From contig CBDASI010000002.1 in the NCBI GenBank assembly GCA_965199585.1, positions 434,001 through 498,000 of the forward strand: a stretch of DNA of 64,000 bases. Direction: 5' to 3'. This stretch comes from JAVVHH01 sp965199585 (GTDB taxonomy: Bacteria > Pseudomonadota > Alphaproteobacteria > Acetobacterales > Acetobacteraceae). Under the pieces are notes generated by a model, which saw only the letters and a list, made by a program, of their open reading frames with translations, had not been told where the DNA came from and did no database searches. Positions 16,491 through 28,335 of the stretch are shown in pieces (the first letter of the stretch is position 1; the number at the start of each line of letters is the position of its first letter). The position numbers were made by a program, and so were the translations under genes.

Positions 16491-17930
16491 ATGACCAAGC
16501 CGACCCGCACGCGACTCGCCGGGCTCCTGATCGCCTGCGGAAGCATGGCCGCCCTGCCCGCCTTGGCGCAGACCAACTCCGATCCCGGGCAGTCGCCCGC
16601 CTCCCCGGTCCCACTGCCGGCCACGCCGGATTCCACGCCGGACTCGCCGACGGAGGGCGGGTTGATGCAGCGCGACAAGCTGCTCGGCACGCTGGGCGGC
16701 GTGCGGCCGGTGCTGGAGGCGCACGGCATTTCGCTCAATCTCAACGAGACGAGCGAGGTGTTCGGCAGTCCGACCGGAGGCCGGGCGACCGGCGTGATCT
16801 ATGAGGGAGCGACCAACATCAGCGTCGACCTCGACCTCGAGAAGTCGATCGGCCTGTCCGGCGGGACGATGCGCATCAGCGCGCTGCAGATCCATGGGCG
16901 GGGGCTCTCGACCAACGACGTCGCCAACCTGAATACCATCAGCAGCGTCGAGGCGACGCGCGCGACCCGGCTCTACGAAATCTGGTATCAACAGATGTTC
17001 GCCGGTGGGAAGGCGGACATCCGCGTCGGGCAGCAGAGCGCGGACCTGGAATTCGCGCTCAGCTCCTATGGCGGGCTGTTCACCAATGCGAGTTTCGGCT
17101 GGCCCACCTCCTCCGCCGTCAGCCTGCCGGGCGGCGGGTCGGCCTACCCGCTCGGCGTGCTCGGCGCCCGGCTGCGGCTGCGGCCGGCCGACAACACGAC
17201 CGTTCTGCTCGGCGTGTTCAACGGCAGCCCGGCACGGCCCGGCACCAACGACCCGCAACTCCGCAACGCGCACGGGACGTCGTTCCGCCTCGATGAGGGC
17301 TACTTCGCCATCGCCGAGGCGCAATACACCATCAACGCCGAAGAGGGCGCGACCGGCCTGGCCGGGACCTACAAGCTCGGCGGCTGGTACCATTCCCGGG
17401 CGTTCACCAACCAGTTCTTCGTCAACACGCTCAACATCGCGACCGACAACACCGGCTCGCCCGTCAACCCGAACGACGACTGGATGCTCTACGGCGTGGC
17501 CGACCAGCTGGTCTGGCATGCGCCCAACACCAAGGATGGCGGCGTGGGCGTGTTCGCGCGCGTGACGGGCGGGCCGGGGAGCAAGAACCAGGTCAACGTG
17601 TTCGCCAATGCCGGCGTGACCTACAAGGACGTGTTCGGGCGGGAGAACGACACGGTCGGGCTCGGGCTGGCCTGGGCGCGGATCAGCGACACGGCACGGG
17701 CCAACGATGCGGCGGCAGCGGCGGCGCAGCCCGGCGTGTTCTCGCCGATCCGGTCGAGCGAACTGGCGCTCGAGCTGACGTATCAGGCGCAGGTGGCGCC
17801 GTGGCTGACGGTGCAGCCGGTGGCGCAATACATCTTTAACCCGGGCGGCGGCGTGGTGAACCCGAACCGGCCCGACCGGCGGATCGGCGACGCCGCGGTG
17901 TTCGGGGTGCGCAGCACGATCGCGTTCTAA
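16491..17930 (+). CDS. carbohydrate porin, OprB family
   Basis: Starting at the ATG at 16491, behind a GAGGA ribosome site, the product has 479 residues; the open frame extends to 16437 but lacks support. A Sec leader ends ALAQ near residue 27. After a Pro/Ser-rich linker comes the OprB-type barrel: VLEAHGISLNLNETSEVFG, YEIWYQQMFAGGKADIRVGQ near 170, GTYKLGGWYHS near 290 and the terminal strand GVRSTIAF ending in Phe, the outer-membrane insertion signal. These porins admit sugars and other small solutes. Its place inside the liv locus suggests outer-membrane passage for the same ligand, which is inference. Confidence 0.87.
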   Translation: MTKPTRTRLAGLLIACGSMAALPALAQTNSDPGQSPASPVPLPATPDSTPDSPTEGGLMQRDKLLGTLGGVRPVLEAHGISLNLNETSEVFGSPTGGRATGVIYEGATNISVDLDLEKSIGLSGGTMRISALQIHGRGLSTNDVANLNTISSVEATRATRLYEIWYQQMFAGGKADIRVGQQSADLEFALSSYGGLFTNASFGWPTSSAVSLPGGGSAYPLGVLGARLRLRPADNTTVLLGVFNGSPARPGTNDPQLRNAHGTSFRLDEGYFAIAEAQYTINAEEGATGLAGTYKLGGWYHSRAFTNQFFVNTLNIATDNTGSPVNPNDDWMLYGVADQLVWHAPNTKDGGVGVFARVTGGPGSKNQVNVFANAGVTYKDVFGRENDTVGLGLAWARISDTARANDAAAAAAQPGVFSPIRSSELALELTYQAQVAPWLTVQPVAQYIFNPGGGVVNPNRPDRRIGDAAVFGVRSTIAF

Positions 17931-17933
17931 GGG

Positions 17934-18653
17934 TCAGTGCGCGCCTTCGAGATACGCGGCACGGATCTCCGGGCGGGCCAGTAATTCGGCGCCGGGCCCG
18001 GCCATGGTGACGGCGCCGTTGACCAGGACGTAGCCGCGGTGCGCCAGGCGGAGCGCCTGGAACGCGTTCTGCTCGACGAGCAGGACGGTGAGCCCGGTCT
18101 CGCGGTTGAGCTGGCGGATGGCGCCGAAGATTTGGCGCACGACCAGCGGGGCCAGGCCGAGGCTGGGCTCGTCGAGCATCAGCAGGCGCGGCTGCGTCAT
18201 CAGCGCGCGGGCGATGGCGAGCATCTGCTGCTCGCCGCCCGACAGTGTGCCGCCGCGCTGGGTCAGGCGCTCCTTCAGGCGGGGGAACAGGGTAAAGACG
18301 AGTTCCCGGGTCTGCTCGTAATTGCGCATGCGGACCATCTCGGCCCCCATCAGCAGGTTCTCGTGCACCGACATGCGGCCGAAGATGCGGCGGCCTTCGG
18401 GGGCCTGGGCGAGGCCGAGATGCATGATCTGGTGCGTCGGCATCGCGGTGATGTCGGTGCCGTCGAACAGGATGCGGCCGGCGCGGGCCTGGGGCTTGCC
18501 GCAGATCGTCATCATCAGCGTGCTCTTGCCGGCCCCGTTGGCGCCGATCATGGTGACGATCTCGCCGGGGTTTATTTCCAGGTCGACGCCTTTGAGCGCC
18601 TGGATCGCGCCGTAGAAGGCGGTGACGCCGGTGAGCGAGAGCAGCGCCGTCAT
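17934..18653 (-). CDS. livF: branched-chain amino-acid-type ABC transporter ATP-binding protein LivF
   Basis: The protein has 239 residues with Walker A GANGAGKST (residues 38-46), the LivF-specific insert QAPEGRRIFGRMSV, signature LSGGEQQ and Walker B RLLMLDEPSLGLAP. The length and the GRRIF segment separate LivF from LivG. It is one of two cytoplasmic ATPases powering the LivHM channel. It is the last gene of the livH-livM-livG-livF operon, and its ATG overlaps the livG stop (ATGA). Only 3 bases separate its stop from the convergent porin stop. Confidence 0.95.
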   Translation of the reverse strand: MTALLSLTGVTAFYGAIQALKGVDLEINPGEIVTMIGANGAGKSTLMMTICGKPQARAGRILFDGTDITAMPTHQIMHLGLAQAPEGRRIFGRMSVHENLLMGAEMVRMRNYEQTRELVFTLFPRLKERLTQRGGTLSGGEQQMLAIARALMTQPRLLMLDEPSLGLAPLVVRQIFGAIRQLNRETGLTVLLVEQNAFQALRLAHRGYVLVNGAVTMAGPGAELLARPEIRAAYLEGAH

Positions 18654-19459
18654 GCCGCCACCTCATCCTCATCGCCTTCGCCGAGATAGGCGGCGATCAC
18701 CTTCGGGTCCTCCCGGATGGCGCTCGGCGGGCCATCGGCGATGCGCTCGCCGTGGTCCAGCACGACGATGTGGTCCGAGATGCGCATCACCAAACCCATG
18801 TCGTGCTCGATCAACAAGACGCTGCAGCCATCGGCCTGGATGCTCTTGAGCAACGCGGAGAGCTCGTCCGTCTCGCGGGGGTTGAGGCCGGCGGCGGGCT
18901 CGTCGAGGCAGAGCAGCACCGGCTCGGTGCACATGGCGCGGGCGATCTCGAGGCGGCGCTGGTCGCCGTAGGGGAGCGCACCGGCCGGGTCGTCGGCGCG
19001 GCGGAGCAGGTCGATGCGGTCGAGCCAGGCGCGGGCGCGGACGATGGCCGCCTCCTGCGCGCGATTGTGGCCGCCGATGCCGAACACGGCGAGCAGCCCT
19101 GCACCGACGTTGGGCATTAGCTGGTTGTGCTGCGCGACGAGGAGGTTCTCGAGCACGGTCATGCCGGCGAACAGGCGGATGTTCTGGAACGTACGGGCGA
19201 CGCGGGCACGGCGGGCAATACGGTGTCCGGGAATGGTCTGCAGGGCGAAGGCGGCCCCGTCGGCGTGGGTCAGCGTGATGGCGCCGCCGGTCGGGCGGTA
19301 GAAGCCGGTGATGCAGTTGAACACGGTGGTCTTGCCGGCGCCGTTGGGGCCAATGACCGACGTGATGTCGCCACGGCGGGCCGAGAACGACAGGTCGCGC
19401 ACGGCGAGCAGGCCGCCGAAGCGCATGGTGAGATTGGCGATCGACAGCAACTCAGCCAC
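18650..19459 (-). CDS. livG: branched-chain amino-acid-type ABC transporter ATP-binding protein LivG
   Basis: The protein has 269 residues with Walker A GPNGAGKTT (residues 37-45), followed by FNCITGFYRPTGG and the LivG hallmark ARTFQNIRLFAGMTVLENLLVAQH. Walker B is VLLCLDEPAAGLNP, and the C-terminal EDPKVIAAYLG is typical of LivG. The signature motif is weak: PYGDQRRLEIARA replaces LSGGQ, which is normal for LivG. It overlaps livM by 8 bases and livF by 4, so the subunits should be made in step. Confidence 0.95.
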   Translation of the reverse strand: MAELLSIANLTMRFGGLLAVRDLSFSARRGDITSVIGPNGAGKTTVFNCITGFYRPTGGAITLTHADGAAFALQTIPGHRIARRARVARTFQNIRLFAGMTVLENLLVAQHNQLMPNVGAGLLAVFGIGGHNRAQEAAIVRARAWLDRIDLLRRADDPAGALPYGDQRRLEIARAMCTEPVLLCLDEPAAGLNPRETDELSALLKSIQADGCSVLLIEHDMGLVMRISDHIVVLDHGERIADGPPSAIREDPKVIAAYLGEGDEDEVAA

Positions 19460-20713
19460 GGCCTTCGGCCACCAGTTCGGGCGAGATCTCGCGCTTGGCG
19501 CCGAGTGCCACGCTCGGGGTGCGGCCGGCGACGAGGCCGCGGGGGCGCAGCACCATCATCAGCACCAGCGCCAGGCCGAAGATCAGCATGCGATAATCCT
19601 GCAGATCGCGGAACAACTCGACCCCGCCGATCATGACGATGGCGGCCAGCGCGGTGCCCAGCTGACTGCCCATGCCGCCGAGGACGACGATGGCCAGCAC
19701 GATGGCGCTCTCGATGAAGGTAAAGCTCTCCGGGCTGATGAAGGCGGCGCGGGTGGCGAAGAAAGCGCCGGCCAGGCCGCCGAAGGTGGCGCCGATGGCA
19801 AAGGCGGTGAGCTTGGTGACGGTGACGTTGATCCCGAGCGAGCGGCAGGCGATCTCATCCTCCCGCAAGGCTTCCCAGGCACGGCCGAGGGCGACCTTGC
19901 GCAGCCGCAACGCGACCCAGTTGGTCAGCAGCGCCAAGGCGAGGATGACGTAGTATAGATAGGTGATGCGCTGGTTCGGGCTGTAGTCCAGGCCGGTGAA
20001 CCCGGTGAAGGTGCCGGGCCCGCCGCCGGCCGAGAAGCTCAGGCCGAACAGGGTCGGGCGCGGGATGCCGCTGATGCCATTGGGCCCGCCGGTCAGGCTG
20101 ACCCAATTGAGGATGACGACGCGGATGATCTCACCGAAGGCCAAGGTGACGATGGCGAGGTAATCGCCCCGCAGCCGCAGCACCGGGAAGCCGAGCAGGA
20201 TGCCCCAGATCCCGGCGAACAGCCCGGCGAGCGGCAGGCACGTCCAGAAGCCGAGGCCGAAACTCGTCGACAGGATCGCGTAGGTGTAGGCGCCGACGGC
20301 GTAGAACGCGACGTAGCCTAGGTCGAGCAGGCCGGCGAGGCCGACCACGATGTTGAGCCCCCAGCCGAGCATCACGTAGGTGAGGATCAGCGTGCCGAGG
20401 TCGACGCCGTAGCGGCCGGACACCGCCGGCAGCAGGATCGCGACGACGAGCAGGACGGGGGCAACGAACTTGCCGGTGCGTTGCAGGGTCTCGGCGAGGT
20501 GACGGTTGGCGCGGTATTCGGCGCGCGGCCGGGCGCGGAACGACAGCATCACCAGGCGGCCGACGAAGACGGCGACGACGATGGCGACCAGAGCGAGCGG
20601 CCGGGTCGTAAGGTAGAGGCCGGTGGGCCCGCTCTGGGTGAGCAGGCCGACCATGGGCGTGAACAGGCCGAGGGCGACGAGCGCCGACAGCCCGGCGTCG
20701 CGGATAATGGGCC

Positions 20714-20717
<4 letters not shown>
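19452..20717 (-). CDS. livM: branched-chain amino-acid-type ABC transporter permease LivM
   Basis: The permease has 421 residues. An N-terminal extension of about 100 residues carries two extra hydrophobic segments before the canonical LivM core, as in long LivM proteins of the E. coli type. The core has YVMLGWGLNIVVGLAGLLDLGYVAFYAVGAY near 115-145 and the ATPase-contact loop AWEALREDEIACRSLGINV near 280. It forms the inner-membrane channel with LivH. It overlaps livH by 4 bases upstream and livG by 8 downstream. Confidence 0.94.
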
Positions 20718-21628
<911 letters not shown>

Positions 21629-21714
21629 TCGATCCCCTGGGCACGACGTGAGTTCCAGCATGCACGGCCGGGGCAGCCATGCAAGGCTTGCGTAACCAGC
21701 AGGGCATCGGCACT

Positions 21715-21742
21715 TTGCAGCCCGAGCCGAGGCTGCTATATC
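21715..21742 (+). promoter_or_regulatory. probable sigma-70-like promoter of the tRNA-Lys gene
   Basis: TTGCAG at 21715-21720 and TATATC at 21737-21742 are separated by 16 bases. They sit 20 bases before the first base of the tRNA, the right distance for a tRNA promoter. Confidence 0.45.
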
Positions 21743-21761
21743 GCCGTCTCGGTCGCGATGT

Positions 21762-21837
<76 letters not shown>

Positions 21838-22140
21838 CGGCGCCGAGTAGCTAGAAGCTTCTGGTATGCTCCAATGTGCTCGGGTGAGGCGCATGGATAT
21901 CGGGCATTTGCACTCAATCTCGTCAGACAAGGCCTGGGCAGGCGTGTTCGAGCGAAAGCTGGATGATTGACGCGCCCTGTCGGCAGCATCGTCCAATCGC
22001 TTCAAGGATCGTTGAGGTAACCCGGCCCGGATTTCGGCAGCCCGGACCTCTTGCCTGCCTTCGAGTTCCGGGACGAGGATACATGAACCGCCGCGCATCG
22101 ATCGAGAGCGCCTCATGATCCCGCTCACTGGAGACATTTG
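21838..22140. other. intergenic region without a recognisable gene
   Basis: About 300 bases lie between the tRNA and the next gene. A near-perfect palindrome around AGAAGCTTCT (21853-21862) lies just after the tRNA but lacks a T-run. Short open frames on the - strand show no recognisable motif. The last bases hold the GGAG ribosome site of the following gene. The region presumably carries the promoter of cluster A; no -10/-35 pair stands out. Confidence 0.6.
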
Positions 22141-22908
22141 ATGGCAAAGACCGAGGTCCTCCTCGTCGGCGAGAGCTGGATCAGCGCTGCAACCCACTAC
22201 AAGGGCTTCGACCAATTCGGCTCCGTCACTTTCCACAAGGGTGCCGAACCCTTGGTCGAGGCGCTGCGCGAGAGTGAATTTAGCCTCACATACATGACCG
22301 CGCACGAAGCCGCCGAAGGCTTCCCATTTACGCTCGAGGCCCTGCGCCGCTACCGCGCCATCATCCTGTCCGACATCGGCGCGAATACGCTGCTGCTGCC
22401 GCCATCGGTGTGGCTGAACGGCAAGCCCGTCCCCAACCGCCTCAAGCTCATCCGTGATTGGACGGCCGAGGGCGGCGGCCTGATGATGATCGGCGGCTAC
22501 TTCTCGTTCCAAGGGATCGACGGTCGCGCCCGCTGGCATCGAACCGCCGTAGAAGACGCGCTTCCCGTCACCTGCCTGCCGTATGACGACCGGCTGGAAG
22601 TTCCCGAGGGCTTCCGTCCCCTCATTATCGATCCGGCGCACCAAATCTTCCGCGGTCTTGACGGCGAATGGCCACTTCTGCTCGGCGCCAACGAGGTCCA
22701 GGCCCGCCCCGGCGCCGATACCCTCGCCCGCCTGCCCGACGATCAGGGTGGTCACCCCCTCCTCGTCATCGGCCAGCATGGGCAGGGCCGAACCCTGTGC
22801 TGGACCTCCGACATCGGCCCGCATTGGCTACCGGAGGACTTCGTCCGCTGGCCTGGATACGCCACTCTGTGGCGTAACGCCCTGTCCTGGGTCACTGGAA
22901 TGGCATGA
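22141..22908 (+). CDS. ThuA/GATase1-like protein (STM3548-type predicted glutamine amidotransferase)
   Basis: The 255-residue cytoplasmic protein resembles the DUF1355 (GATase1-like) group, with VLLVGESWISAATHYKGFDQF at the N-terminus, an AIILSDIGANTLLLPP strand-turn and GGGLMMIGGYFSFQG near residue 118 where class-I amidotransferases have their nucleophile elbow. The catalytic Cys of true glutaminases is absent there, so it may bind rather than hydrolyse. ATG at 22141 is chosen, with GGAG 8 bases ahead. It is the first gene of cluster A, and a 42-codon ORF and the Dpp/Opp ATPase gene follow in overlapping frames. Its link with this importer suggests a role in handling the imported amide or sugar. 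Confidence 0.75.
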   Translation: MAKTEVLLVGESWISAATHYKGFDQFGSVTFHKGAEPLVEALRESEFSLTYMTAHEAAEGFPFTLEALRRYRAIILSDIGANTLLLPPSVWLNGKPVPNRLKLIRDWTAEGGGLMMIGGYFSFQGIDGRARWHRTAVEDALPVTCLPYDDRLEVPEGFRPLIIDPAHQIFRGLDGEWPLLLGANEVQARPGADTLARLPDDQGGHPLLVIGQHGQGRTLCWTSDIGPHWLPEDFVRWPGYATLWRNALSWVTGMA

Positions 22909-23029
22909 TCCGCCTCTTCGTCCTTGGTCGCGCGAGCCTGAACCAGGCTGTCGCCGGCACCGGCCCGTTCCTGGTCCCGGGCGCACTCAACTCCCTCCCA
23001 ATGGTCAGCGTATCGCAGCGTCTGGTCGC

Positions 23030-23033
<4 letters not shown>
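22905..23033 (+). CDS. 42-aa ORF coupled at both ends, function unknown
   Basis: The ATG at 22905 overlaps the stop of the preceding gene (ATGA), and the TGA at 23031-23033 overlaps the GTG start of the following ATPase gene (GTGA). The predicted peptide begins MIRLFVLGRASLNQAV. Of its 42 sense codons, 35 end in G or C, matching real genes here. I do not recognise it. It may be a genuine small protein or a translated spacer keeping ribosomes moving between the two genes. There is no signal peptide or clear membrane helix. Confidence 0.45.
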
Positions 23034-23994
<961 letters not shown>

Positions 23995-23998
<4 letters not shown>

Positions 23999-25050
23999 CG
24001 CCGCTGCTGCAGGCGCAGGGGCTGTACAAAAGCTTCGCCTTGCCCGGTGGACGCCGCCTGCTGGCCGTCGACGGTGTCGACCTCCAGGTCGAGCGCGGTG
24101 AGACGCTGGCCATCGTCGGCGAGTCCGGATGCGGCAAGTCGACGCTCGGCCGTCTCCTGCTCCGGCTGCAGGAGCCGGATGCCGGCCGCATCGCACTCGA
24201 GGGCACCGACACGCACGCGCTCCGCGGCACTGCCCTGCGCGCCATGCGCCGCCGCATGCAGATGGTGTTTCAGGACCCGTTCTCTTCCCTCGATCCCCGG
24301 CAGCGCGTCAGGGACGCCTTGATCCGCCCCATGCTGCTGCACCGCCTGCGCGACCGTTCCGCCGCGGCGAGGGAGGCCGCGGTGCTGATGGAGCGTGTCG
24401 GCCTTGCGCCCGCTCAACTCGCGCTGTTCCCGCACCAGTTCAGCGGCGGCCAGCGGCAACGCGTCGCCATCGCCCGGGCACTCTCGGTAGAGCCGTCGTT
24501 GATCGTCTGCGACGAGCCAGTGTCGGCGCTCGACGTTTCGGTGCAAGCACAGGTGGTCAACCTGCTGCAAGATCTGCAGCGCGACACCGGCGTGGCGCTG
24601 ATCTTCATCTCGCACGACCTCGCCGTCGTCCGGCATCTCGCGCACCGGGTCGCGGTCATGTATGCCGGCCGCATCGTGGAGACCGGCCCCGCCGCCGACC
24701 TGTTCGCGTCGCCGGCACATCCCTATACGCGCGCGCTGCTCGCCGCGGTGCCGCGCCTGACCCGGCGGCCCCCCGCCGCGCTCGTCACCGGCGAGCCGCC
24801 TGACATGAGTTCGGCACCGCCGGGTTGCCGTTTCGCAAGCCGCTGCCCGCAGGTTCAGGCCGTCTGCCGCGAGGGGGCTGCGCCGCCGCTACGACCGGTT
24901 GCGGCCGATCACGCCAGCGCCTGTTTGTTCGCCGATATGCTACCGGCTTGGCCAGTCACGCCGCCAAGCCCGGCGCTGAATCCGATCAACCGCCGCATCG
25001 CCGCATACCGCCAGTCCCGTGATCAGGAACGGACGGGTGCCCGCTCATGA
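23995..25050 (+). CDS. Dpp/Opp-type ABC transporter ATP-binding protein (DppF/OppF class)
   Basis: The start is GTG 23995, overlapping the previous stop; the product has 351 residues. Walker A is GESGCGKST (42-50), MVFQDPFSSLDPRQRV is the OppF-class Q-loop, the signature is FSGGQRQR and Walker B is LIVCDEPVSALD. The C-terminal Cys-bearing domain is present (PPGCRFASRCPQVQAVC) and is followed by an extra tail of about 40 residues. It pairs with the DppD-class ATPase encoded just upstream. ATGA links it to the first permease gene. Confidence 0.93.
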
Positions 25051-25991
25051 GAATGGTCGGCTTCCGCCTCCTTTCCCTCCTGCCCGTGCTGTTCGGCATC
25101 TGCCTGCTCTCCTTTGTCCTGCTCGCCCTCGTCCCTGGCGATCCCGTCACCGCCATGCTCGGCCTTGAGGCCGACCCGGCCGCCATCGTCGCCCTGCGCG
25201 CCAAATACGCGCTCGACGATCCCTTGCCGCTGCGCTTTCTCGCCTGGTTCGGCCACGTCCTCACCGGCGATCTCGGCCGCTCGGTCCAGACCGGCCGACC
25301 CGTTCTGGCCACCGTCGCCGCCGCCCTGGTCCCGACGCTGCAACTCGGTGCCGCCGCCACCATCGTGTCCTTGCTGATCGCCATACCCGCCGGGATCGTC
25401 GCTGCCGCTCGCCGCAACGGGGCAGCGGATTTCATCGCGTCCTTCATCGCGCTGTGTGGCCTGTCGCTGCCGTCGTTCTGGCTCGGGATTTTGTTGATCC
25501 TCGGCTTTTCCATCGCGTTGCCGCTGCTGCCGTCATCGGGCTACGCGCCGTTTCTCAGCGCGCCCGGTGCTGCCTTCGCCCACCTCGTGCTACCCGCGAT
25601 CACACTCGGCGCCGCCATGGCGGCCGCCACCATGCGAATGACCCGCGCCGCCATGATCGAGGTGCTGAGCGCCGACTACATCCGCACCGCGCGCGCCAAA
25701 GGTATGCCGCGCGGCCGGGTCGTCTGGCACCACGCCTTGCGCAATGCGCTGCTGCCCGTGACCACGCTCGTCGGCCTGCAGATGGGCCAGCTTCTCGGCG
25801 GCGTCGTCATTACCGAAAGCGTATTTTCCTGGCCCGGCATCGGCAAGCTCACCGTCGACGCCATCTTCGCCCGCGATTACCCGGTGGTGCAGGGGTCGAT
25901 CCTGGTCACCGCCACCCTGTTCGTGCTGATCAACCTGGTCACCGACCTGCTCTACACGGTCCTCGATCCTCGCCTGAGGCCACGGCGATGA
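25047..25991 (+). CDS. Dpp/Opp-type ABC transporter permease (DppB class)
   Basis: The 314-residue inner-membrane permease begins with the DppB-class helix LLSLLPVLFGICLLSFVLLALVPGDPV. It has the ATPase-contact loop RTARAKGMPRGRVVWHHALRN near residues 212-232 and ends in the usual DLLYTVLDPRLRPR. Six membrane segments are expected. The ATG at 25047 overlaps the previous stop; ATG 25053 is possible. It forms a heterodimer with the DppC-class permease encoded next. Confidence 0.93.
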   Translation: MRMVGFRLLSLLPVLFGICLLSFVLLALVPGDPVTAMLGLEADPAAIVALRAKYALDDPLPLRFLAWFGHVLTGDLGRSVQTGRPVLATVAAALVPTLQLGAAATIVSLLIAIPAGIVAAARRNGAADFIASFIALCGLSLPSFWLGILLILGFSIALPLLPSSGYAPFLSAPGAAFAHLVLPAITLGAAMAAATMRMTRAAMIEVLSADYIRTARAKGMPRGRVVWHHALRNALLPVTTLVGLQMGQLLGGVVITESVFSWPGIGKLTVDAIFARDYPVVQGSILVTATLFVLINLVTDLLYTVLDPRLRPRR

Positions 25992-26821
25992 CGGCGCGCT
26001 CGCATTGGTGGCAGTTGCTGTCCGAACCGCGCAGCCTCCTGGGCGTCGTTCTCGTGGGGCTCGTCGTAGTGGCGGCGCTGCTAGGCCCGACGCTGTGCCC
26101 GTACGGACCGGACACGCCCGACTTTCTTGCCACACTGGCCGCGCCATCGGCCGCCCATCCGCTCGGCACCGACGATCTCGGCCGGGACGTGCTCGCGCGC
26201 ATCCTTTACGGCGCGCGCATCTCACTCATGGTCGGACTGGGCAGCGTCGTTGCCGCCTTCGTGCTCGGTGCACCCATCGGGCTCGTCGCCGGCTATGCCG
26301 GTGGCTGGACGGATGGCGTGCTGATGCGCTGCATGGACGTGCTACTCGCCTTTCCCGGCATCCTGCTCGCGCTCGGCATCACCGCCGCCCTGGGCGCCTC
26401 CCTGCCGGTCACGGTGGCCGCCATCGCGCTGGTCAACCTGCCCGTGCTCGCCCGCATCGCGCGCGGCCAAGCCCTCGCATTGCGCACGCTCGACTTCGTC
26501 ACCGCCGAGCGCGCCCTGGGCTTCGGCGGGGCGACCATCCTCTGCCGCAGCATCCTGCCCAACGCGTTGTCGCCGTTGCTGGTGCAAGCCTCGGTGCTGC
26601 TGGCTTCCTCGATCATCACCGAAAGCTATCTGTCGTTCCTCGGCCTCGGCGTGCAGCCGCCCACGCCGAGCTGGGGCAACATGCTGCACGACGCCGTCGG
26701 CTTCCTCGACCAGGCCGTCTGGCTCGCCTGCTTCCCCGGGGTGGCGATCTTTCTCACCGTGCTCGGCTTCAACCTCCTCGGCGACGGCCTGCGCGACCGT
26801 CTCGACGCCCGCGATCGATAG
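25988..26821 (+). CDS. Dpp/Opp-type ABC transporter permease (DppC class)
   Basis: Starting at ATG 25988 (ATGA overlap), the product has 277 residues; the frame stays open further upstream as a shadow. DppC-class motifs are HPLGTDDLGRDVLARILYGARISL (residues 58-81), the coupling loop TAERALGFGGATILCRSILPN and the C-terminal VAIFLTVLGFNLLGDGLRDRLD. It completes the cluster A channel. The binding protein gene follows after 11 bases. Confidence 0.93.
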   Translation: MTARSHWWQLLSEPRSLLGVVLVGLVVVAALLGPTLCPYGPDTPDFLATLAAPSAAHPLGTDDLGRDVLARILYGARISLMVGLGSVVAAFVLGAPIGLVAGYAGGWTDGVLMRCMDVLLAFPGILLALGITAALGASLPVTVAAIALVNLPVLARIARGQALALRTLDFVTAERALGFGGATILCRSILPNALSPLLVQASVLLASSIITESYLSFLGLGVQPPTPSWGNMLHDAVGFLDQAVWLACFPGVAIFLTVLGFNLLGDGLRDRLDARDR

Positions 26822-26832
26822 GAACCCCGCCC

Positions 26833-28335
26833 ATGCATCTCACCCGCCGCCGCCTGCTCGGCACCACGGCACTTCTGATCGCGGCTCCCGTCGGCGCCGG
26901 CGCCCAGACCCTGCCGACCCTGACCATCGGGGTCGTCTCCGACCCGGTCACCCTCGACCCGGCGTTCTCCGCCTCGTTTTTCGAAACCCAGGTGCTCTAC
27001 AACCTCCACGAGACCCTTCTCGTCGCCAAGCCCGACGGCACCATCACGCCCGGCCTGGCCAGCATCGAGATGATCGACCCGCTCCACTATCGCCTCACCT
27101 TGCGCGAGGGCCTGACCTTTCACGACGGCACCGTGCTCGACGCCGCCGCCGCCAAGGCGAACATCGACCGCTTCATGGACCCGGCTACCGGCTCCATCCG
27201 CCGCCCCGATTTCGGGCCGCTCAAGGAGGTTGCGGTCAGCGGCCCGCGAACCGTCGAGCTGACCTTATCGGCGCCGTACGCGCCCTTGCCGCTGGTGCTG
27301 ACCAACCGCGCCGGCATGATGGTCTCGCCCACGGCCGTGGCGGCGCTCGGGCCCGACTTCGCCACCAAAGCCGTCGGCTGCGGCCCCTGGAAGCTCGCCA
27401 GCTGGACCAAGAACAGCGAACTCGTGCTCGAGGCGTTCCCCGGCTACTGGCAGGGCCCGCCGAAGAACTTTGCCCGTCTGGTTTATCGCCCGCTGCCGGA
27501 CGAGACCGTGCGGCTGGCCAACCTGCGAAGCGGCACCCTCCAGTTGATCGACAGCGTTCCGCCGCAGGCCGTCGCCTCCCTGGCCAACGACCAGAGTGTC
27601 CACGTCGCGCAGATCCCGAGCCTCGGCTTCAACGCCTTTGCCTTCAACTGCACCCGTCCCCCCTTCGCCGACGCCCGGGTCCGCCGCGCCTTCACCGCCG
27701 CGATCGACCCGGCCGTGATCCAGCGCGTGGTGTATTTCGGCACCGGCCGCGTTTCCCATGGCCCGCTCTCGCCGGCCGTCGCTTGGGCCTTCGACCCCGC
27801 CCAGAACGGCATCCCGTTCGACCCCGCCCACGCCAAGTCCATGCTGACCGATGCCGGGATCACCGCGCCCGTGCCCGTCGCCATCACCGTCACCAACTCG
27901 CCCCAGATGGTCCGCGCCGCCCAGGTGATGCAGGCGCAGGGCGCTGCCGCCGGGTTCAAGGTCGACATCCGGCAGATCGACCCGACCAGCCTCATCACCG
28001 TGCTTCGCGGCCGCGACTTCGACCTCTGCATGTCGCCCTGGAGCGGCCGTTACGATCCGGACGGCAACACGTTCAACTACTTCACCAAATCCGGCCCCAA
28101 CAACTTCGCCGGCTACGACGGTCCGGAGGTCACGGCATTGCTGGAACAGGCACGTTCAACATCGGATCGCACCGCCCGTGCAACCCTCTACGAGCAAGCG
28201 CAGGCCAAGCTCGTCCAGGACGCACCGATGCTGTTCCTGCATTTCGACGCGATCCTGCAAGCGTCGACCACCAAGCTGAAATGGGTGCAGTATCCAGATG
28301 CCGTGTTCCGTCTATTCGACGCGACACTTGCCTGA
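26833..28335 (+). CDS. family-5 ABC transporter substrate-binding protein (peptide/nickel type)
   Basis: The 500-residue protein has a twin-arginine-like leader (TRRRLLGTTALLIAAP) cleaved near AGAQT, followed by the SBP_bac_5 fold. Motifs are DPVTLDPAFSASFFETQVLYNLHETL near 40, REGLTFHDGTVLDAAAAKANIDR near 98, VGCGPWKLASW near 181 and the late DARVRRAFTAAIDPAVI. It is periplasmic and feeds the cluster A permeases. It is the last gene of that operon, about 120 bases from the convergent deacetylase gene; no terminator is evident in between. Confidence 0.92.
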   Translation: MHLTRRRLLGTTALLIAAPVGAGAQTLPTLTIGVVSDPVTLDPAFSASFFETQVLYNLHETLLVAKPDGTITPGLASIEMIDPLHYRLTLREGLTFHDGTVLDAAAAKANIDRFMDPATGSIRRPDFGPLKEVAVSGPRTVELTLSAPYAPLPLVLTNRAGMMVSPTAVAALGPDFATKAVGCGPWKLASWTKNSELVLEAFPGYWQGPPKNFARLVYRPLPDETVRLANLRSGTLQLIDSVPPQAVASLANDQSVHVAQIPSLGFNAFAFNCTRPPFADARVRRAFTAAIDPAVIQRVVYFGTGRVSHGPLSPAVAWAFDPAQNGIPFDPAHAKSMLTDAGITAPVPVAITVTNSPQMVRAAQVMQAQGAAAGFKVDIRQIDPTSLITVLRGRDFDLCMSPWSGRYDPDGNTFNYFTKSGPNNFAGYDGPEVTALLEQARSTSDRTARATLYEQAQAKLVQDAPMLFLHFDAILQASTTKLKWVQYPDAVFRLFDATLA